The position numbers and the translations under genes were made by a program. This document shows, one piece after another, positions 8,833-17,740 of a stretch of DNA of 64,000 nucleotides. The notes beneath the pieces were generated by a model. That model saw only the letters and a list, made by a program, of their open reading frames with translations. It did not search any database and had not been told where the DNA came from. This DNA is from JBDNJM01 sp041687755 (lineage in GTDB: Bacteria > Planctomycetota > UBA1135 > GCA-002686595), in the NCBI GenBank assembly GCA_041687755.1, contig JBDNJM010000108.1, positions 8,389 through 72,388 of the forward strand, read 5' to 3'. Position 1 is the stretch's first letter, and every line of letters begins with the position of its first letter.

Positions 8833-9825
8833 CTACACCCAGTCCAGGTCCGAGAACTGGTAGTGCCAGTGCCGGCGGAGCCATTGGATGTCCACCGACT
8901 TGCGATACGAGCGCCCGACCATGAAGTACGGGCTTGTATGCACGAGCCAGCCCCAGGCTTGGAACTGCTCGAACCACGGCGACCAGTCGGGGAACATCGC
9001 CACGAGCCCGTGCACCCCCGGCTCGCCGGCCAGCGACAGCAGTCCGCGTTGCAGCAGCTCGCCCACCTCGGGCTCCTCTGGCGGCACCAACCACTCGATC
9101 ACGGTCAGCAGGTTCGGATCGATCTGCGGCACGCGCCGCACGACCGCGAGGCCCCGCAGAACGCCCTCGCTGTCGCGCACGCCCAGCCGCTTGTACTCGC
9201 GGGTCGGATGGTCGACCAGGCGCCAGTTGAGGTACGTCGCGTCGCGAATCGTGGACGCGCCCCAGGCCCCGCTGCAGCGCTCGTAGAGCCACTGGACCTG
9301 CTCATCGAAGCGCTCGAGAAGCTCCACCTCGGCCGGCATCTCGAGCGGCCCCGCGCTTCCGCGACCGAGCATTCCGTGGGGTCGAATCAGGTCGTACCCC
9401 ATGCCCTCGTGCATCTTGCCGAGCTGGAAGTGCCGCTTGTTCGGCATGCCGAAGTGCACGACGTCCTCCCATTGGGAGCCGAACGCCGCGAAGTAGGCCA
9501 GCCCGGTCTTGAGGAACAGGTTCTGCTCTCCCTTGCGCCAGCGGTACTCGGGGTGCACGAAGATGTCCGCGATCTGCAGAAAGTGCGTCTCGAAGTCCTG
9601 CACTTCCGCCCGCAGCGGCCAGGCCGCGTAGTGGCTGACCACGCGCTCGCCATCCAGGCCGAGGAAGATGCGCTGGCCGGCCGGATTGCGCTCGTAGGCC
9701 CAGGCCCACTCGTCCACCGTCCGCGGGCGCGCGTGCTCGGAGTCCTCGGCGAACACCAGGTTGAAGGTCTCGAGCAGCGCCGCCTGATCGCGGGGCTCGT
9801 ACTGTCGGATTTCGATCTCGCCCAT
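8833..9825 (-). CDS. GNAT-family N-acetyltransferase, downstream copy of a tandem pair
   Basis: A 330-residue protein beginning IEIRQYEPRDQAALLETFN, the first strand and helix of a GNAT fold. RIFLGLDGERVVSHYAAWPL and the acetyl-CoA-side strand LQIADIFVHPEYRWRKGEQ follow (about residues 57-108). The second half (about 170-330) resembles a further GNAT-like lobe. It shares the arrangement, the RT-ESW/DEWAW-Y-KNP-G block and the C-terminal VGRxYxxxxDxxWLxxxWxY pattern with the upstream gene, so the two are clear paralogues. Its ATG overlaps the preceding stop by one base (TGATG). Substrate is unknown. Confidence 0.82.
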   Translation of the reverse strand: MGEIEIRQYEPRDQAALLETFNLVFAEDSEHARPRTVDEWAWAYERNPAGQRIFLGLDGERVVSHYAAWPLRAEVQDFETHFLQIADIFVHPEYRWRKGEQNLFLKTGLAYFAAFGSQWEDVVHFGMPNKRHFQLGKMHEGMGYDLIRPHGMLGRGSAGPLEMPAEVELLERFDEQVQWLYERCSGAWGASTIRDATYLNWRLVDHPTREYKRLGVRDSEGVLRGLAVVRRVPQIDPNLLTVIEWLVPPEEPEVGELLQRGLLSLAGEPGVHGLVAMFPDWSPWFEQFQAWGWLVHTSPYFMVGRSYRKSVDIQWLRRHWHYQFSDLDWV

Positions 9826-10841
9826 CAGACCAGGTCGGTGTCCCCGAGGGTGTAGTACCAGTTCTCGTAGAGCCAGCGCATGTCGTAGCGCCTGCCGTAG
9901 GGGCGGCCGACGAGGAAGTAACTCGTCGTGCGCACCCGGAAGCCCGCGCGCTGAAGCGTGAGGTACTCAGGTATCGCGTCGGGGAGCATCCCCAGGATCC
10001 GCTCGTGTCCGCCCGCTCGGGCGAGCTCGACGGCCGCGTGCAGCAACGCCAGCAGCGCCTCCTCGTCTCCGTGGGCGGTCAGGTGATCGCACAGCAGCAG
10101 GCCATCGAGGTGGTCGAAGGCGCCCGGACGTACGACGAGGTACCCGACGGTCGCGCCGTCGCGCACCGCGCGCAGACGGGTGTAGGTCTGGGTCGGGCAG
10201 GCGTCGTAGCGCCAGCGCAGGTGCGCCGCGTCGCGCACTTGAATGGCTGCGCGCCCCTCGCGCCAGCCCTCGAACAGATCGTCGAACCCCTCGTCGAACG
10301 CCTCGAAGGGCTCGATGTGTACCCCGCCAGGAGCCGCCACCTGCCCGAAGCGCTCCGCGTCCAGCTCGAGCCGGTTCACGTTGCACACCAGCTCGTAGTC
10401 GAGGTACTTCGCCCCGATGCGCCAGGCCGACGGCACCGGGAGGCCCCACATGACCAAATCCTGCCCCTCGCCGCGGCCGCCGTAGAGCTCCGCGTAGGGA
10501 CGGCCGGTCAGCACGAAGAAGCCCGGCGCCTTTAGGCCCCGGCGATAGGCCGGGTCGGTCATCGAGTCGACGGCCTGGCTGAACGACACGCGCCGATCCC
10601 CAATCGCGACCCGCTGGCCGACGCCCGCGTACTGGCTGACAACGGCCCCGTCGGGAGCCAGGGCCAGCATGATCCGCCAGCCACTGGGGTTCTTGAGGTA
10701 CTGCCAGCGCCAGCTCTCAAGCGTCCGCGGCTCGAAGTTCGGGTCGACGTCGCTGAAGCAGCGGTTGAACGTCTCGAGGATGCGCTGCTCGTCGCCGGGA
10801 CGGTACGGGCGAATCTCGATGTCGTCGGGGGAGAGTTTCAC
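9825..10841 (-). CDS. GNAT-family N-acetyltransferase, upstream copy of a tandem pair
   Basis: A 338-residue paralogue of the next gene: DIEIRPYRPGDEQRILETFN at the start, RTLESWRWQYLKNPSGWRIM, then VVSQYAGVGQRVAI and DSMTDPAYRRG for the GNAT core. A C-terminal half ends in VGRPYGRRYDMRWLYENWYY. The start codon is GTG at 10841. The two genes overlap by one base and were probably made by tandem duplication. Similar two-lobe GNATs often sit in surface-polysaccharide clusters, but no such genes are adjacent. The leader (10846-10909) is built from short tandem repeats. Confidence 0.82.
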   Translation of the reverse strand: MKLSPDDIEIRPYRPGDEQRILETFNRCFSDVDPNFEPRTLESWRWQYLKNPSGWRIMLALAPDGAVVSQYAGVGQRVAIGDRRVSFSQAVDSMTDPAYRRGLKAPGFFVLTGRPYAELYGGRGEGQDLVMWGLPVPSAWRIGAKYLDYELVCNVNRLELDAERFGQVAAPGGVHIEPFEAFDEGFDDLFEGWREGRAAIQVRDAAHLRWRYDACPTQTYTRLRAVRDGATVGYLVVRPGAFDHLDGLLLCDHLTAHGDEEALLALLHAAVELARAGGHERILGMLPDAIPEYLTLQRAGFRVRTTSYFLVGRPYGRRYDMRWLYENWYYTLGDTDLV

Positions 10842-10845
10842 GGCG

Positions 10846-10909
10846 GCGCTGGTCTGGGGGGCGCTGGTCTGGGGGAGGCGCTGGTCTGGGGGAGGCGCTG
10901 TTCTGGGGG
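10846..10909. repeat. Four tandem 15-bp repeats upstream of the GNAT pair
   Basis: The unit GCGCTGGTCTGGGGG occurs at 10846-10860, 10861-10875, 10878-10892 and, with one mismatch, at 10895-10909. Spacers are 0, 2 and 2 bases. It lies directly ahead of the GTG start of the GNAT gene, in its 5' leader or promoter. Slippage-type expansion is likely; any regulatory role is open. Confidence 0.85.
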
Positions 10910-11118
10910 GGCGCGGCTACGCTGGGGAGGCCGCTGCTGGCGGGAGGCTGAAGCCCCGGCCGCCACGGCCGGGTGCGGGCCGAGACACGTCGATCCTCGG
11001 TCGGCGAGAGCGCTGATCTTGAACGCGTCCGATCCCTGCGGGTCGTCCCGGTTCGCAGGCGCCCCCCAGGGCCCCTCCGCCGCGAACTCGGGTCCCCGCG
11101 GAGCCAGTCTCAGCAAGC

Positions 11119-11154
11119 CCTCGAACAGCCCCTCGAACAGCGCCTCGAACAGCG
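11119..11154. repeat. Three tandem 12-bp repeats
   Basis: The unit CCTCGAACAGCG is repeated head-to-tail at 11119-11130 (last base C), 11131-11142 and 11143-11154. It lies between the repeats of the GNAT leader and the tRNA-Sec gene in about 345 gene-free bases (10842-11187). Nothing else was recognised in that interval. Confidence 0.85.
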
Positions 11155-11187
11155 CCGTCGGGGACGCCGAGGAACTGAGGGGCTGGA

Positions 11188-11285
11188 TGGCGGGAGCGCA
11201 TGGGAATCGAACCCACCGGTCCCGCTGTTCACGAAACCCAACCGGCTTTGAAGGCCGGGCGGCACACCAGCACCGATCCGCTCCC
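11188..11285 (-). tRNA. selC: tRNA-Sec (selenocysteine, anticodon UCA)
   Basis: Read on the minus strand from 11285, the RNA folds as a bacterial tRNA-Sec. The acceptor stem is GGGAGCG paired with CGCTCCC, followed by G and encoded CCA (11190-11188). The D stem is long, six pairs (CGGTGC/GTGCCG), with a short TGGT loop. The anticodon arm is CCGGC-CTTCAAA-GCCGG, giving anticodon TCA, which reads UGA. A long variable arm follows, then a T arm GTGGG-TTCGATT-CCCAT. The total of about 98 bases, the six-pair D stem and the UCA anticodon distinguish it from tRNA-Ser. The eighth acceptor pair appears to be a G-G mismatch. It implies that the organism makes selenoproteins; selA, selB and selD are not in the window. 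Confidence 0.93.
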
Positions 11286-11359
11286 GTTCTTAGAGCGCCC
11301 ATTGCACCTGGAGCGAGGGGCGGGGGCAAGCCCGGATCGCCGGGCGCTCGGATCCCCGG

Positions 11360-12235
11360 CTAACGATTCAGGTCGAACGCATCCTCGGCCGCAATCCAGC
11401 CGCGCTCTCCGCCGCGGGTCTCGACGCGCTCCCAGTCGCTGAGGGTGTCCAGGCGCCAGATCTGCTCGCCCGGCTCGACGCGCCCGACCCGCGCGGCGCT
11501 GGGCTGCGGTTCGGAGCGCAGGGCCGTGCCGTCGGGATCGATGACCATCGACTCCATGCGCTCCGGCAGGAAGTGCTCGACCAACAGCGGCGAAGCCAGC
11601 CCGAGCGAGAGCAGCGCCGCACCGGCGGCCAACAGTCGCGCCGCCCGGCCGCCAGCCATCGCCTCGTAGAGCAGGCCTACCGCAAGCGGCAGCAACCCGA
11701 GCAGCGCGAGCCAGCGGGCCTCGGGCGGCGTGACCTTGTGCATCCACACGAGCACCGAATCGACGAACCCGCGCGGGGGGCGGCTCGGGACCCCGGCGCG
11801 CTCGGCCGCCAGCTCGAGGTTGTCCTGCAGGTCCTCGTGACGCGGCCAGTAGCGCTGGGCGGCACGGTACCAACCGAGCGCTTCCAGCTCGTCCTCGGCT
11901 CGGTAGGCCGCGTTGCCCAAGGCGTACAGCAACGCGCCCCGATCGAAGCGTCGCTCCGGCACCCGGTGCGGGGCAGGCTCGCGCGGCAGGTCGTCCAGCA
12001 GCTCGAGCCACATGCCTCGGGCCACCTCCCTGTCGCCTAGCCGCCAGGCCCGAACGCCGTCGTCGAAGCGTCGCGCAAGGCGATCCAGGCGGTCCTCCGG
12101 GGTTCCCGGCGCGTCCACCACTGGCGCGAGCTGGGCCGCTGCCACGGTCTGCGGCGGCTGCAGGATCCCGGCTAAAGAAAGCACGAACAGCAACAGGCCG
12201 AGGGTTCCGGCCACGACGATCAGGCTGCGGCTCAT
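11360..12235 (-). CDS. BatE-like TPR/SH3 membrane protein of the Bat operon
   Basis: A 291-residue protein. An N-terminal hydrophobic segment (VVAGTLGLLLFVLSLAGIL) is followed by a TPR-like region (about 55-150: FDRGALLYALGNAAYRAEDE, LEALGWYRAAQRYWPRHED), then two membrane helices (about 172-220). The C-terminal bacterial SH3-type domain has LRSEPQPSAARVGRVEPGEQ and GERGWIAAEDAF. TPR plus C-terminal SH3 in last position of a Bat operon is the BatE arrangement. Its ATG overlaps the batD stop by four bases. Function in the Bat system (stress tolerance, envelope) is not established biochemically. Confidence 0.8.
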   Translation of the reverse strand: MSRSLIVVAGTLGLLLFVLSLAGILQPPQTVAAAQLAPVVDAPGTPEDRLDRLARRFDDGVRAWRLGDREVARGMWLELLDDLPREPAPHRVPERRFDRGALLYALGNAAYRAEDELEALGWYRAAQRYWPRHEDLQDNLELAAERAGVPSRPPRGFVDSVLVWMHKVTPPEARWLALLGLLPLAVGLLYEAMAGGRAARLLAAGAALLSLGLASPLLVEHFLPERMESMVIDPDGTALRSEPQPSAARVGRVEPGEQIWRLDTLSDWERVETRGGERGWIAAEDAFDLNR

Positions 12236-14094
12236 AGTCCGTCCTCCATCAGTTCGGCCGCCGACGCGGCCAGCTCTTCGCGCCGCACCCGGCGACCATC
12301 GCCGTAGTGCGCGGCCTCAAGCCCGCGCCCGACCCGCTGCAGCGTGGCCAGCGAGCTCTCGGAGAGCTCCGGAGCCGCACCCGTCGCCCAGCGACGCACG
12401 TCCCGGCCGATCCACGCGTTCGGCTCCTCGCTCGTGCGGTCCGCCAGGAACTGGGACCAGGCGCGCAGGTCGGAGTCCGCGTCGAGCGAGGAGCGCAGCT
12501 CGCGCTCGAAGTAGCGCAGCGCCTGCCGACGCCGCCGCTCCTGGACGGAGCCGGGATCGCGCCCGCCGGTGCGCGCGGCAGTCCGCAGGGCGGCCCAGCC
12601 AAGCGCCAGGCCGAGCGCCGCGGACAGCACCGTCGCCCCGCCCGGCGCTCGGCTCGCGGGCCCGCCGACGGCGATCGGTTCCACGATGAGGTCGTGCAGA
12701 TCCCGCTCGAATTCCTCGGCCCCGTCCTCGCCGGCGCGCCCGGCATCCTCAAGCGGGCGCACGCGGATCGCAATCGCGTCCGAGGCAAGCCGGTCGTACC
12801 TCCAGGTATCCGGATTGAAGTACGGCAGCTCAATCGGCGGGATCTCCGTCACGTCGGGCGTCACCGGAACGAGGTCGTAGACGATGCGCCGCCGATCGGA
12901 ACGCCGCTCTTCCGTGAACCCGTAGCTGCGAAACCCGCGGAACGACTCCAGCAGCTCCGGCGCGGGCGCGTCGAAGTACTCCAGGTTGCCCGGCCCCGTC
13001 ACGTCGACGGTGACCTTGATCGAGTCTCCCACACGCACGTCCCGGCCGTCCGCGCTCGCGCGCAGCTCGAGCCGCCCGATCGCGCCGGTGTAGTCGATCG
13101 GCTGACCCTCCTCGGGCAGCTCGCGCACGTCGAGCGCGAGGTCCTCGGCCGTGGCGAAGAATTGCTCCACGATCTCCCGGCGATTGTCGAACACGGCGCG
13201 CCGCATGCGCGTCTCGGCGAACCGCAGCACGCTGCCGTCCAGCTCGATTCGCCCGGCACGCGTCGGCGTCACCAAGAGACGGAGCCGGTACAGATTCATC
13301 ACGCGCTCCCCCACCCGCGCCTGGCCCGCGACCTCGGCCTCGACCTGCTGCTTGCTGTTCAGGACGACCGGCTCCACGCCGGCCCGCGGATCCGGCCGCG
13401 CCAGCTCAATCAAGACGCCCGGAAGGCCGTCGATCCAGGGCAGCCCCAGGTCGAAGTAGTCGATCGAGGCCCCCAAGCCGGCATCGCAACCGAAGACCAC
13501 GTCAATCCGGAAGGGCTGACCTTCGATCAACACCTCGGCCTCCGACTCGATGCGCAGCAGTCCCAGCTCCTGCCCGCGCAGGTCGCGCACGACCTCGAGC
13601 GCGCGCTCCTCGGTCTGCAGCCGCACACCGTTCGCCTCGAGATCAAACGGCGGGATCGTGTACTTCCCCTCGCGGTCGGCCTCCACAACGATTTGCCAGC
13701 TCACGGCCGACTTGGTCGAGCGCCGCCCGTTGACGATTTCGGTGTAGATCTGGCGGCTGGGACCACTCGCGAGCTGCAGCCTCAAGCCGTCCACGTCCGG
13801 CAGATTCAAGAGCTGGGCGCGGTCGCTGCCCTCGACGGTGATCGCCAGCACCGCGCGCGCACCTAACCGCAGGACGCCGGGCTTGAGCACGGTGCTGACC
13901 TTCGGACCGTTCGCCTGCTGCACGGTCGCCCCGGTAGGCACAGCGGCAGTCGCCGGGGACACGCCCAGACCACACAGCAGCGCGACGAGCACCACCTGCG
14001 CGAGCCGCGCCAGCAGCGATTGCAGAGCGCGGACGCGCCGCCAGCGAGGGGAGCCCAAGGGCAGATAAAAAAAAGTCATGGTCTGAATCACCAA
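12232..14094 (-). CDS. batD: BatD family protein (oxygen-tolerance/aerotolerance operon)
   Basis: A 620-residue exported protein. After a signal region (LAQVVLVALLCGLGVSPATA) it carries the beta-rich BatD repeats: VLAITVEGSDRAQLLNLPDV, IVNGRRSTKSAVSWQIVVEA with KYTIPPFDL, then EVLIEGQPFRIDVVFG, DSIKVTVDVTGPGNLEYFDA and YDLVPVTPDVTEIPPIELPYF. The latter (… I-P-PI-L-YF-P) is the strongest BatD signature. A membrane helix near residue 487 precedes a cytoplasmic tail. It overlaps the upstream batB/C gene by seven bases and the downstream gene by four. Confidence 0.88.
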   Translation of the reverse strand: MVIQTMTFFYLPLGSPRWRRVRALQSLLARLAQVVLVALLCGLGVSPATAAVPTGATVQQANGPKVSTVLKPGVLRLGARAVLAITVEGSDRAQLLNLPDVDGLRLQLASGPSRQIYTEIVNGRRSTKSAVSWQIVVEADREGKYTIPPFDLEANGVRLQTEERALEVVRDLRGQELGLLRIESEAEVLIEGQPFRIDVVFGCDAGLGASIDYFDLGLPWIDGLPGVLIELARPDPRAGVEPVVLNSKQQVEAEVAGQARVGERVMNLYRLRLLVTPTRAGRIELDGSVLRFAETRMRRAVFDNRREIVEQFFATAEDLALDVRELPEEGQPIDYTGAIGRLELRASADGRDVRVGDSIKVTVDVTGPGNLEYFDAPAPELLESFRGFRSYGFTEERRSDRRRIVYDLVPVTPDVTEIPPIELPYFNPDTWRYDRLASDAIAIRVRPLEDAGRAGEDGAEEFERDLHDLIVEPIAVGGPASRAPGGATVLSAALGLALGWAALRTAARTGGRDPGSVQERRRRQALRYFERELRSSLDADSDLRAWSQFLADRTSEEPNAWIGRDVRRWATGAAPELSESSLATLQRVGRGLEAAHYGDGRRVRREELAASAAELMEDGL

Positions 14095-16562
14095 TCTCGC
14101 AGCACGCCGCGCTTCGAACTCTGCTCGAGGACCGCTCGACGGCGCTCCTCGACCTGGGCCTCGATCTGTTGGAGCCGCTGGAGCAGCTGCTGAATTTCTT
14201 CGTCGCTTAGGGCCGGCACTTCGGAAGCCGCCTGAGCCTCGCCTTCCTGCTCGCTAGCCCCTTCCTCGGGGCCTTCTTCTGGGCCGTCCTCGGCTGCCTC
14301 GTCTGCACCCTCGGACTCTTGAGGCTCGGGAGCTTCTTCCTCGCCCGGCTGGGACGGATCTTCGGGCTGTTCGCCCTGCTCGCCTTCCTGATCGGACGGC
14401 TCCTGCTCGCCGGACTCGTCCTGCTGGGAGTCTTCGCCGGACTCCTGCTCGTCCGGGCCCGGATCTTGCTCCTCGTCTTCGCCCTCCTGGGGCTCCTCGT
14501 TCTCCTGCTGTTGCTGCTCCTGCTCCTCGGCCATGCGCTCAAGGTCCCGCAAGCGACGCTGGATCCATTCCAGGTTCGCGCGCACATCCTTCGGCGCGCT
14601 GCCGGTGCGCAGATGCTCGACCAGCGGACCGCGCGCCACTCGGAAGCGCTCGGCTAGCGCTTCCAGATCCGGCAGCTCATCCGGCGCGGGGGCACCCGCT
14701 CCGGGCATCTGGGGGCCCGCGCTCTGGGCCAACAAATCCGCGTCGACGACCGCCCGGAACTCCCGCTCCGCGCTGTAGAGCTGCAGGGTCCCCGCGTCGT
14801 ACAGAGCCGCCAGGCGCAGCTCGCCAGGGCCCGCCAGCAGGCGCGCCTGCTGCAGCGCCTCCAGCGCCCTCTGTTCGCTCTCCTCGATGTCCTCAGGCGC
14901 GACGCCGCCGACGACCGCGGCCTCCACCGTCGCCCTCGACAGCAGCGCGCCGAGCGCGAAGTGCAGCACCGCCCGGTCTCGGCTCGCCCGCGCACCCGCA
15001 CCCGCACCCGCGCCCGTAAGGGCCAGCTCAACGGCCTCGATCGCGTCCGCGTCGCGGCCTTCGCCGAGCAGCTCGAACACCAGGGTCAGCGCCAACTGCG
15101 GGTCCGACGACACGTCGGGCGGTACGACCGCAACCAGCACGCCTTCCGACGACGCCGGCTCCGCACCACTCAGTGCCCCGTCCAAGTCTGTCGCTACCTG
15201 CGGAGCAGCCGCAGCGTCTACGCCTGCGAGATCGGCTCCCGTCCCCGCCGGCACGCCCTGCAGCACGGCCAAGCCAACCGCCACCACGAGCAGCGGCACG
15301 GCCCCTAGCGCAGCTCCGGCACTTTCCGCACCTGAAGGCGCGAGCGCCGCGCCGTTGGCGGACGGTGCCCCGGACGAAGCCCCGGACCGTGATGCCCCGA
15401 GCGCCGATGCTTCCGGGGTTGAACCCATGATGCGCTCGGAAGCGAGGCCGCCCTCCCGTTGGAAGGGCGCTGGAGAAGCCTTTCGATCCGGCCGCGGGAC
15501 GCTCCCAGCGCCCCGTGCCGCACCGGGACGCCGGTGCTCGCGCAGCCCCAGCTCGAAGGCGATGCACAGCAAGGCCAAGACCAGCGGCCACTGGAAGCGA
15601 TCGGCCGGCACGCGCTCAACCCCGCCGCGGATGTCGCGCGCGTCGAGCTTGGCGATACCACCGCCGTACAGGGACTCCAGCGGGTTCGGAGAGCTCTCGG
15701 TGCTGGCATAGCCCCCCCCGCTCGCAGCGGCCAGCGCAACCAGGGACTCGTCTTCCAGCCGAGTCACCACCTCCGTGCCCTCCTCGTCCACCAGGAACCC
15801 CTCCGAGCCGTCCGCCTCGAGCACGGGAATCTTGCCGCCCGCGCGGGTGCCGATCCCGACAACGAAGACGGCGATGCCCTGCTCCGCGGCGCGCTCGGCG
15901 GCCGCTAGGCCCTGTTCGCTCAAGTCCTCGCCATCGGTGACCAGCACGATCGCCTCACTGGCGCCCGTGCGCCCATCGAACAGGTCGAGCGCCGCATCGA
16001 TCGCGACACTCAGGTCGGTGCCGCCCACGAGGTTCTCGCGCAGGTCCAGGGATTGGACGAGGCTGGCGAGCACGCCCATGTCCGCGGTCAGCGGCGCCAC
16101 GATGCGCGCGTCGCCCGCGAAGGCGATCAGCGCGACCCGGTCCCCGCCAATGCCTGAGAGCAGCCCGCGCACCTCGCGCTTGGCGCGCTCGAAGCGACTC
16201 GGCTTCAGATCGCGCGCCAGCATCGAGCGCGAGGTGTCGAGGCACACGATCAAGTCGATGCCGCGCTGCACGGCCGGACGCTCGATCACGCCGAGCTGCG
16301 GTCCGGCGAGCGCGAGCGAGCCGAACAGCACGGCCGCGCCCGCCGCGACCGCGCGCCCCTTGCGGCGCGCGCTCGAGCGCCAGGGTGCGAAGGTCGCCAG
16401 GCGTCGCGCATGCACGTGCTCGGCAATCCGCCGGCCGGAGCGGGACTCAACAACCAGCGCCGCCACGACCAGGGCGAGCGCGGCGAGACCCCCGAACAGC
16501 CAGCCCTCGCGCTCGAACTGGAGGCCGCCCAGGAACGCCGGCAGCAGGATCAAGACCCCCAT
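14088..16562 (-). CDS. BatB-BatC fusion: VWA-domain membrane protein with TPR-like and acidic Gln/Glu-rich tail
   Basis: An 824-residue protein joining two Bat functions. Residues 1-340 are BatB: two N-terminal membrane helices, a VWA domain with intact MIDAS residues (D109-T-S111-R-S113) and LVTDGEDLSEQG, and a third helix near 325-340. A disordered Ala/Ser/Gly linker with another hydrophobic segment follows. Then comes a BatC-like region (about 475-680) ending in NLEWIQRRLRDLERMAEEQE. The last ~140 residues are an extreme Glu/Gln/Asp-rich stretch ending in a coiled coil (EIQQLLQRLQQIEAQVEERR). BatC proteins typically carry such acidic tails, so the fusion is natural. Start is the TGATG junction with batA. 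Confidence 0.88.
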   Translation of the reverse strand: MGVLILLPAFLGGLQFEREGWLFGGLAALALVVAALVVESRSGRRIAEHVHARRLATFAPWRSSARRKGRAVAAGAAVLFGSLALAGPQLGVIERPAVQRGIDLIVCLDTSRSMLARDLKPSRFERAKREVRGLLSGIGGDRVALIAFAGDARIVAPLTADMGVLASLVQSLDLRENLVGGTDLSVAIDAALDLFDGRTGASEAIVLVTDGEDLSEQGLAAAERAAEQGIAVFVVGIGTRAGGKIPVLEADGSEGFLVDEEGTEVVTRLEDESLVALAAASGGGYASTESSPNPLESLYGGGIAKLDARDIRGGVERVPADRFQWPLVLALLCIAFELGLREHRRPGAARGAGSVPRPDRKASPAPFQREGGLASERIMGSTPEASALGASRSGASSGAPSANGAALAPSGAESAGAALGAVPLLVVAVGLAVLQGVPAGTGADLAGVDAAAAPQVATDLDGALSGAEPASSEGVLVAVVPPDVSSDPQLALTLVFELLGEGRDADAIEAVELALTGAGAGAGARASRDRAVLHFALGALLSRATVEAAVVGGVAPEDIEESEQRALEALQQARLLAGPGELRLAALYDAGTLQLYSAEREFRAVVDADLLAQSAGPQMPGAGAPAPDELPDLEALAERFRVARGPLVEHLRTGSAPKDVRANLEWIQRRLRDLERMAEEQEQQQQENEEPQEGEDEEQDPGPDEQESGEDSQQDESGEQEPSDQEGEQGEQPEDPSQPGEEEAPEPQESEGADEAAEDGPEEGPEEGASEQEGEAQAASEVPALSDEEIQQLLQRLQQIEAQVEERRRAVLEQSSKRGVLRDW

Positions 16563-17740
16563 CAGAGGCTCCTCCGAACGAAGAGGACGCGCACCAGCCA
16601 GGCCAGCAGGTAACAGGCCAGACCCGGGCCCAGCAAGCCGGGGTACAGGTCCTGCGTCGCGACGAACCGGCGCCGCTCACGCGGGGTGCGCTCCAGCTCC
16701 TCGATCAGCCCGTAGATCGCCTCGAGTTCGGCCACGTTCTCCGCCGCAAAGTACTTTCCGCCGGTTTCATCGGCGATGCCGCGCAGCTCCGAGCGCGCCT
16801 GCATCGCGCGCGGGTCCCGGGACACGCCGCGTCCGGCCAGGATCGTATGCACGCGCACGTTCTCGGTCGCGGCGAAGGCCGCCGCGTCCAGCGGGTCGAT
16901 CGTGGGCACGTTGTTCTGCCCGTCGGTCAGCAGCACGACCACCCGCGACTCGGCCTTGCTCTCCGAGAGCACCTGGGCCGCCTTGGTCAGCGCGATGCCA
17001 ACGCCCGTCCCGTTGGCGCTGGAGTACGGATTGAGCTCGGTGATTCCGGCCAGCGTCGCCTTGATCATTTCCGAGTCGAGCGTGAACGGCAGCAGCAGCG
17101 AGGGATACGCCGCGAAGGCCATCACCCCGATCGAATCGGCCGCGCCCACGGTGTCGTTTGTGCGGCGTTCCGCGAAGTCCGCGGCGACCTTCTTGACCAC
17201 GTCCAGGCGGGTGGCGCCGCGCGCCATGTCGCGCTCCTCCATCGAGCCCGAGCGGTCGATAACCAAGAGGATGTCGACGCCCTCGCTCACGTCCGCGCGC
17301 AGAACGTCGGCGCGCACGGGCCGCGCCAGAGCCATCGTCATCAGGACCACACCAGCGACGAGCAGCAGCCCGACCAAGGGACTGAGTCGCTGCCGCAAAC
17401 TCTTCGGGAACGCGGCCGACGCCAAGGTCCCCATCCGAACGAGGGAGCGCCGCTTGGAGGTTCGCCCGAACAGCGCGAATAGAGCAAGCAACGGCAAGAG
17501 CCCCAGAGCCCCAGGATTCGTCAGGTACAGGTCCCCGCCCAACCAGAGGCCCAGATCCAGCTCGACGCCGCGCTCCACGGCCTCGACGGTCTGGAGGACT
17601 TCTTCGGCAGCTTGGGTAGCGTCCTTCGCCGAGAGGCCCGCGGCCGTCAGGCCGTCTCGGACCGACTGCGGGTCGAGGGCGCTGGCTCCCTGGGCGCCCA
17701 GCGCGGTTGCGAGGGCGTCCGTCGGCACAAGAGCGCTCAC
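16562..17740 (-). CDS. batA: BatA-type VWA-domain membrane protein
   Basis: A 392-residue protein with the BatA plan: N-terminal helix (about 76-91), a second helix (121-138), a VWA domain with an intact MIDAS (D162-R-S164-G-S166), LLTDGQNNVPTIDPL, and the C-terminal segment GPGLACYLLAWLVRVLFV. The start is the GTG at 17740, whose last two bases form the preceding gene's TGA (GTGA overlap); the first ~60 residues are an extra helical, periplasmic-looking stretch. The stop overlaps batB by one base. VWA proteins of Bat operons are thought to form surface or periplasmic complexes with the MoxR ATPase as chaperone. Confidence 0.9.
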   Translation of the reverse strand: MSALVPTDALATALGAQGASALDPQSVRDGLTAAGLSAKDATQAAEEVLQTVEAVERGVELDLGLWLGGDLYLTNPGALGLLPLLALFALFGRTSKRRSLVRMGTLASAAFPKSLRQRLSPLVGLLLVAGVVLMTMALARPVRADVLRADVSEGVDILLVIDRSGSMEERDMARGATRLDVVKKVAADFAERRTNDTVGAADSIGVMAFAAYPSLLLPFTLDSEMIKATLAGITELNPYSSANGTGVGIALTKAAQVLSESKAESRVVVLLTDGQNNVPTIDPLDAAAFAATENVRVHTILAGRGVSRDPRAMQARSELRGIADETGGKYFAAENVAELEAIYGLIEELERTPRERRRFVATQDLYPGLLGPGLACYLLAWLVRVLFVRRSL

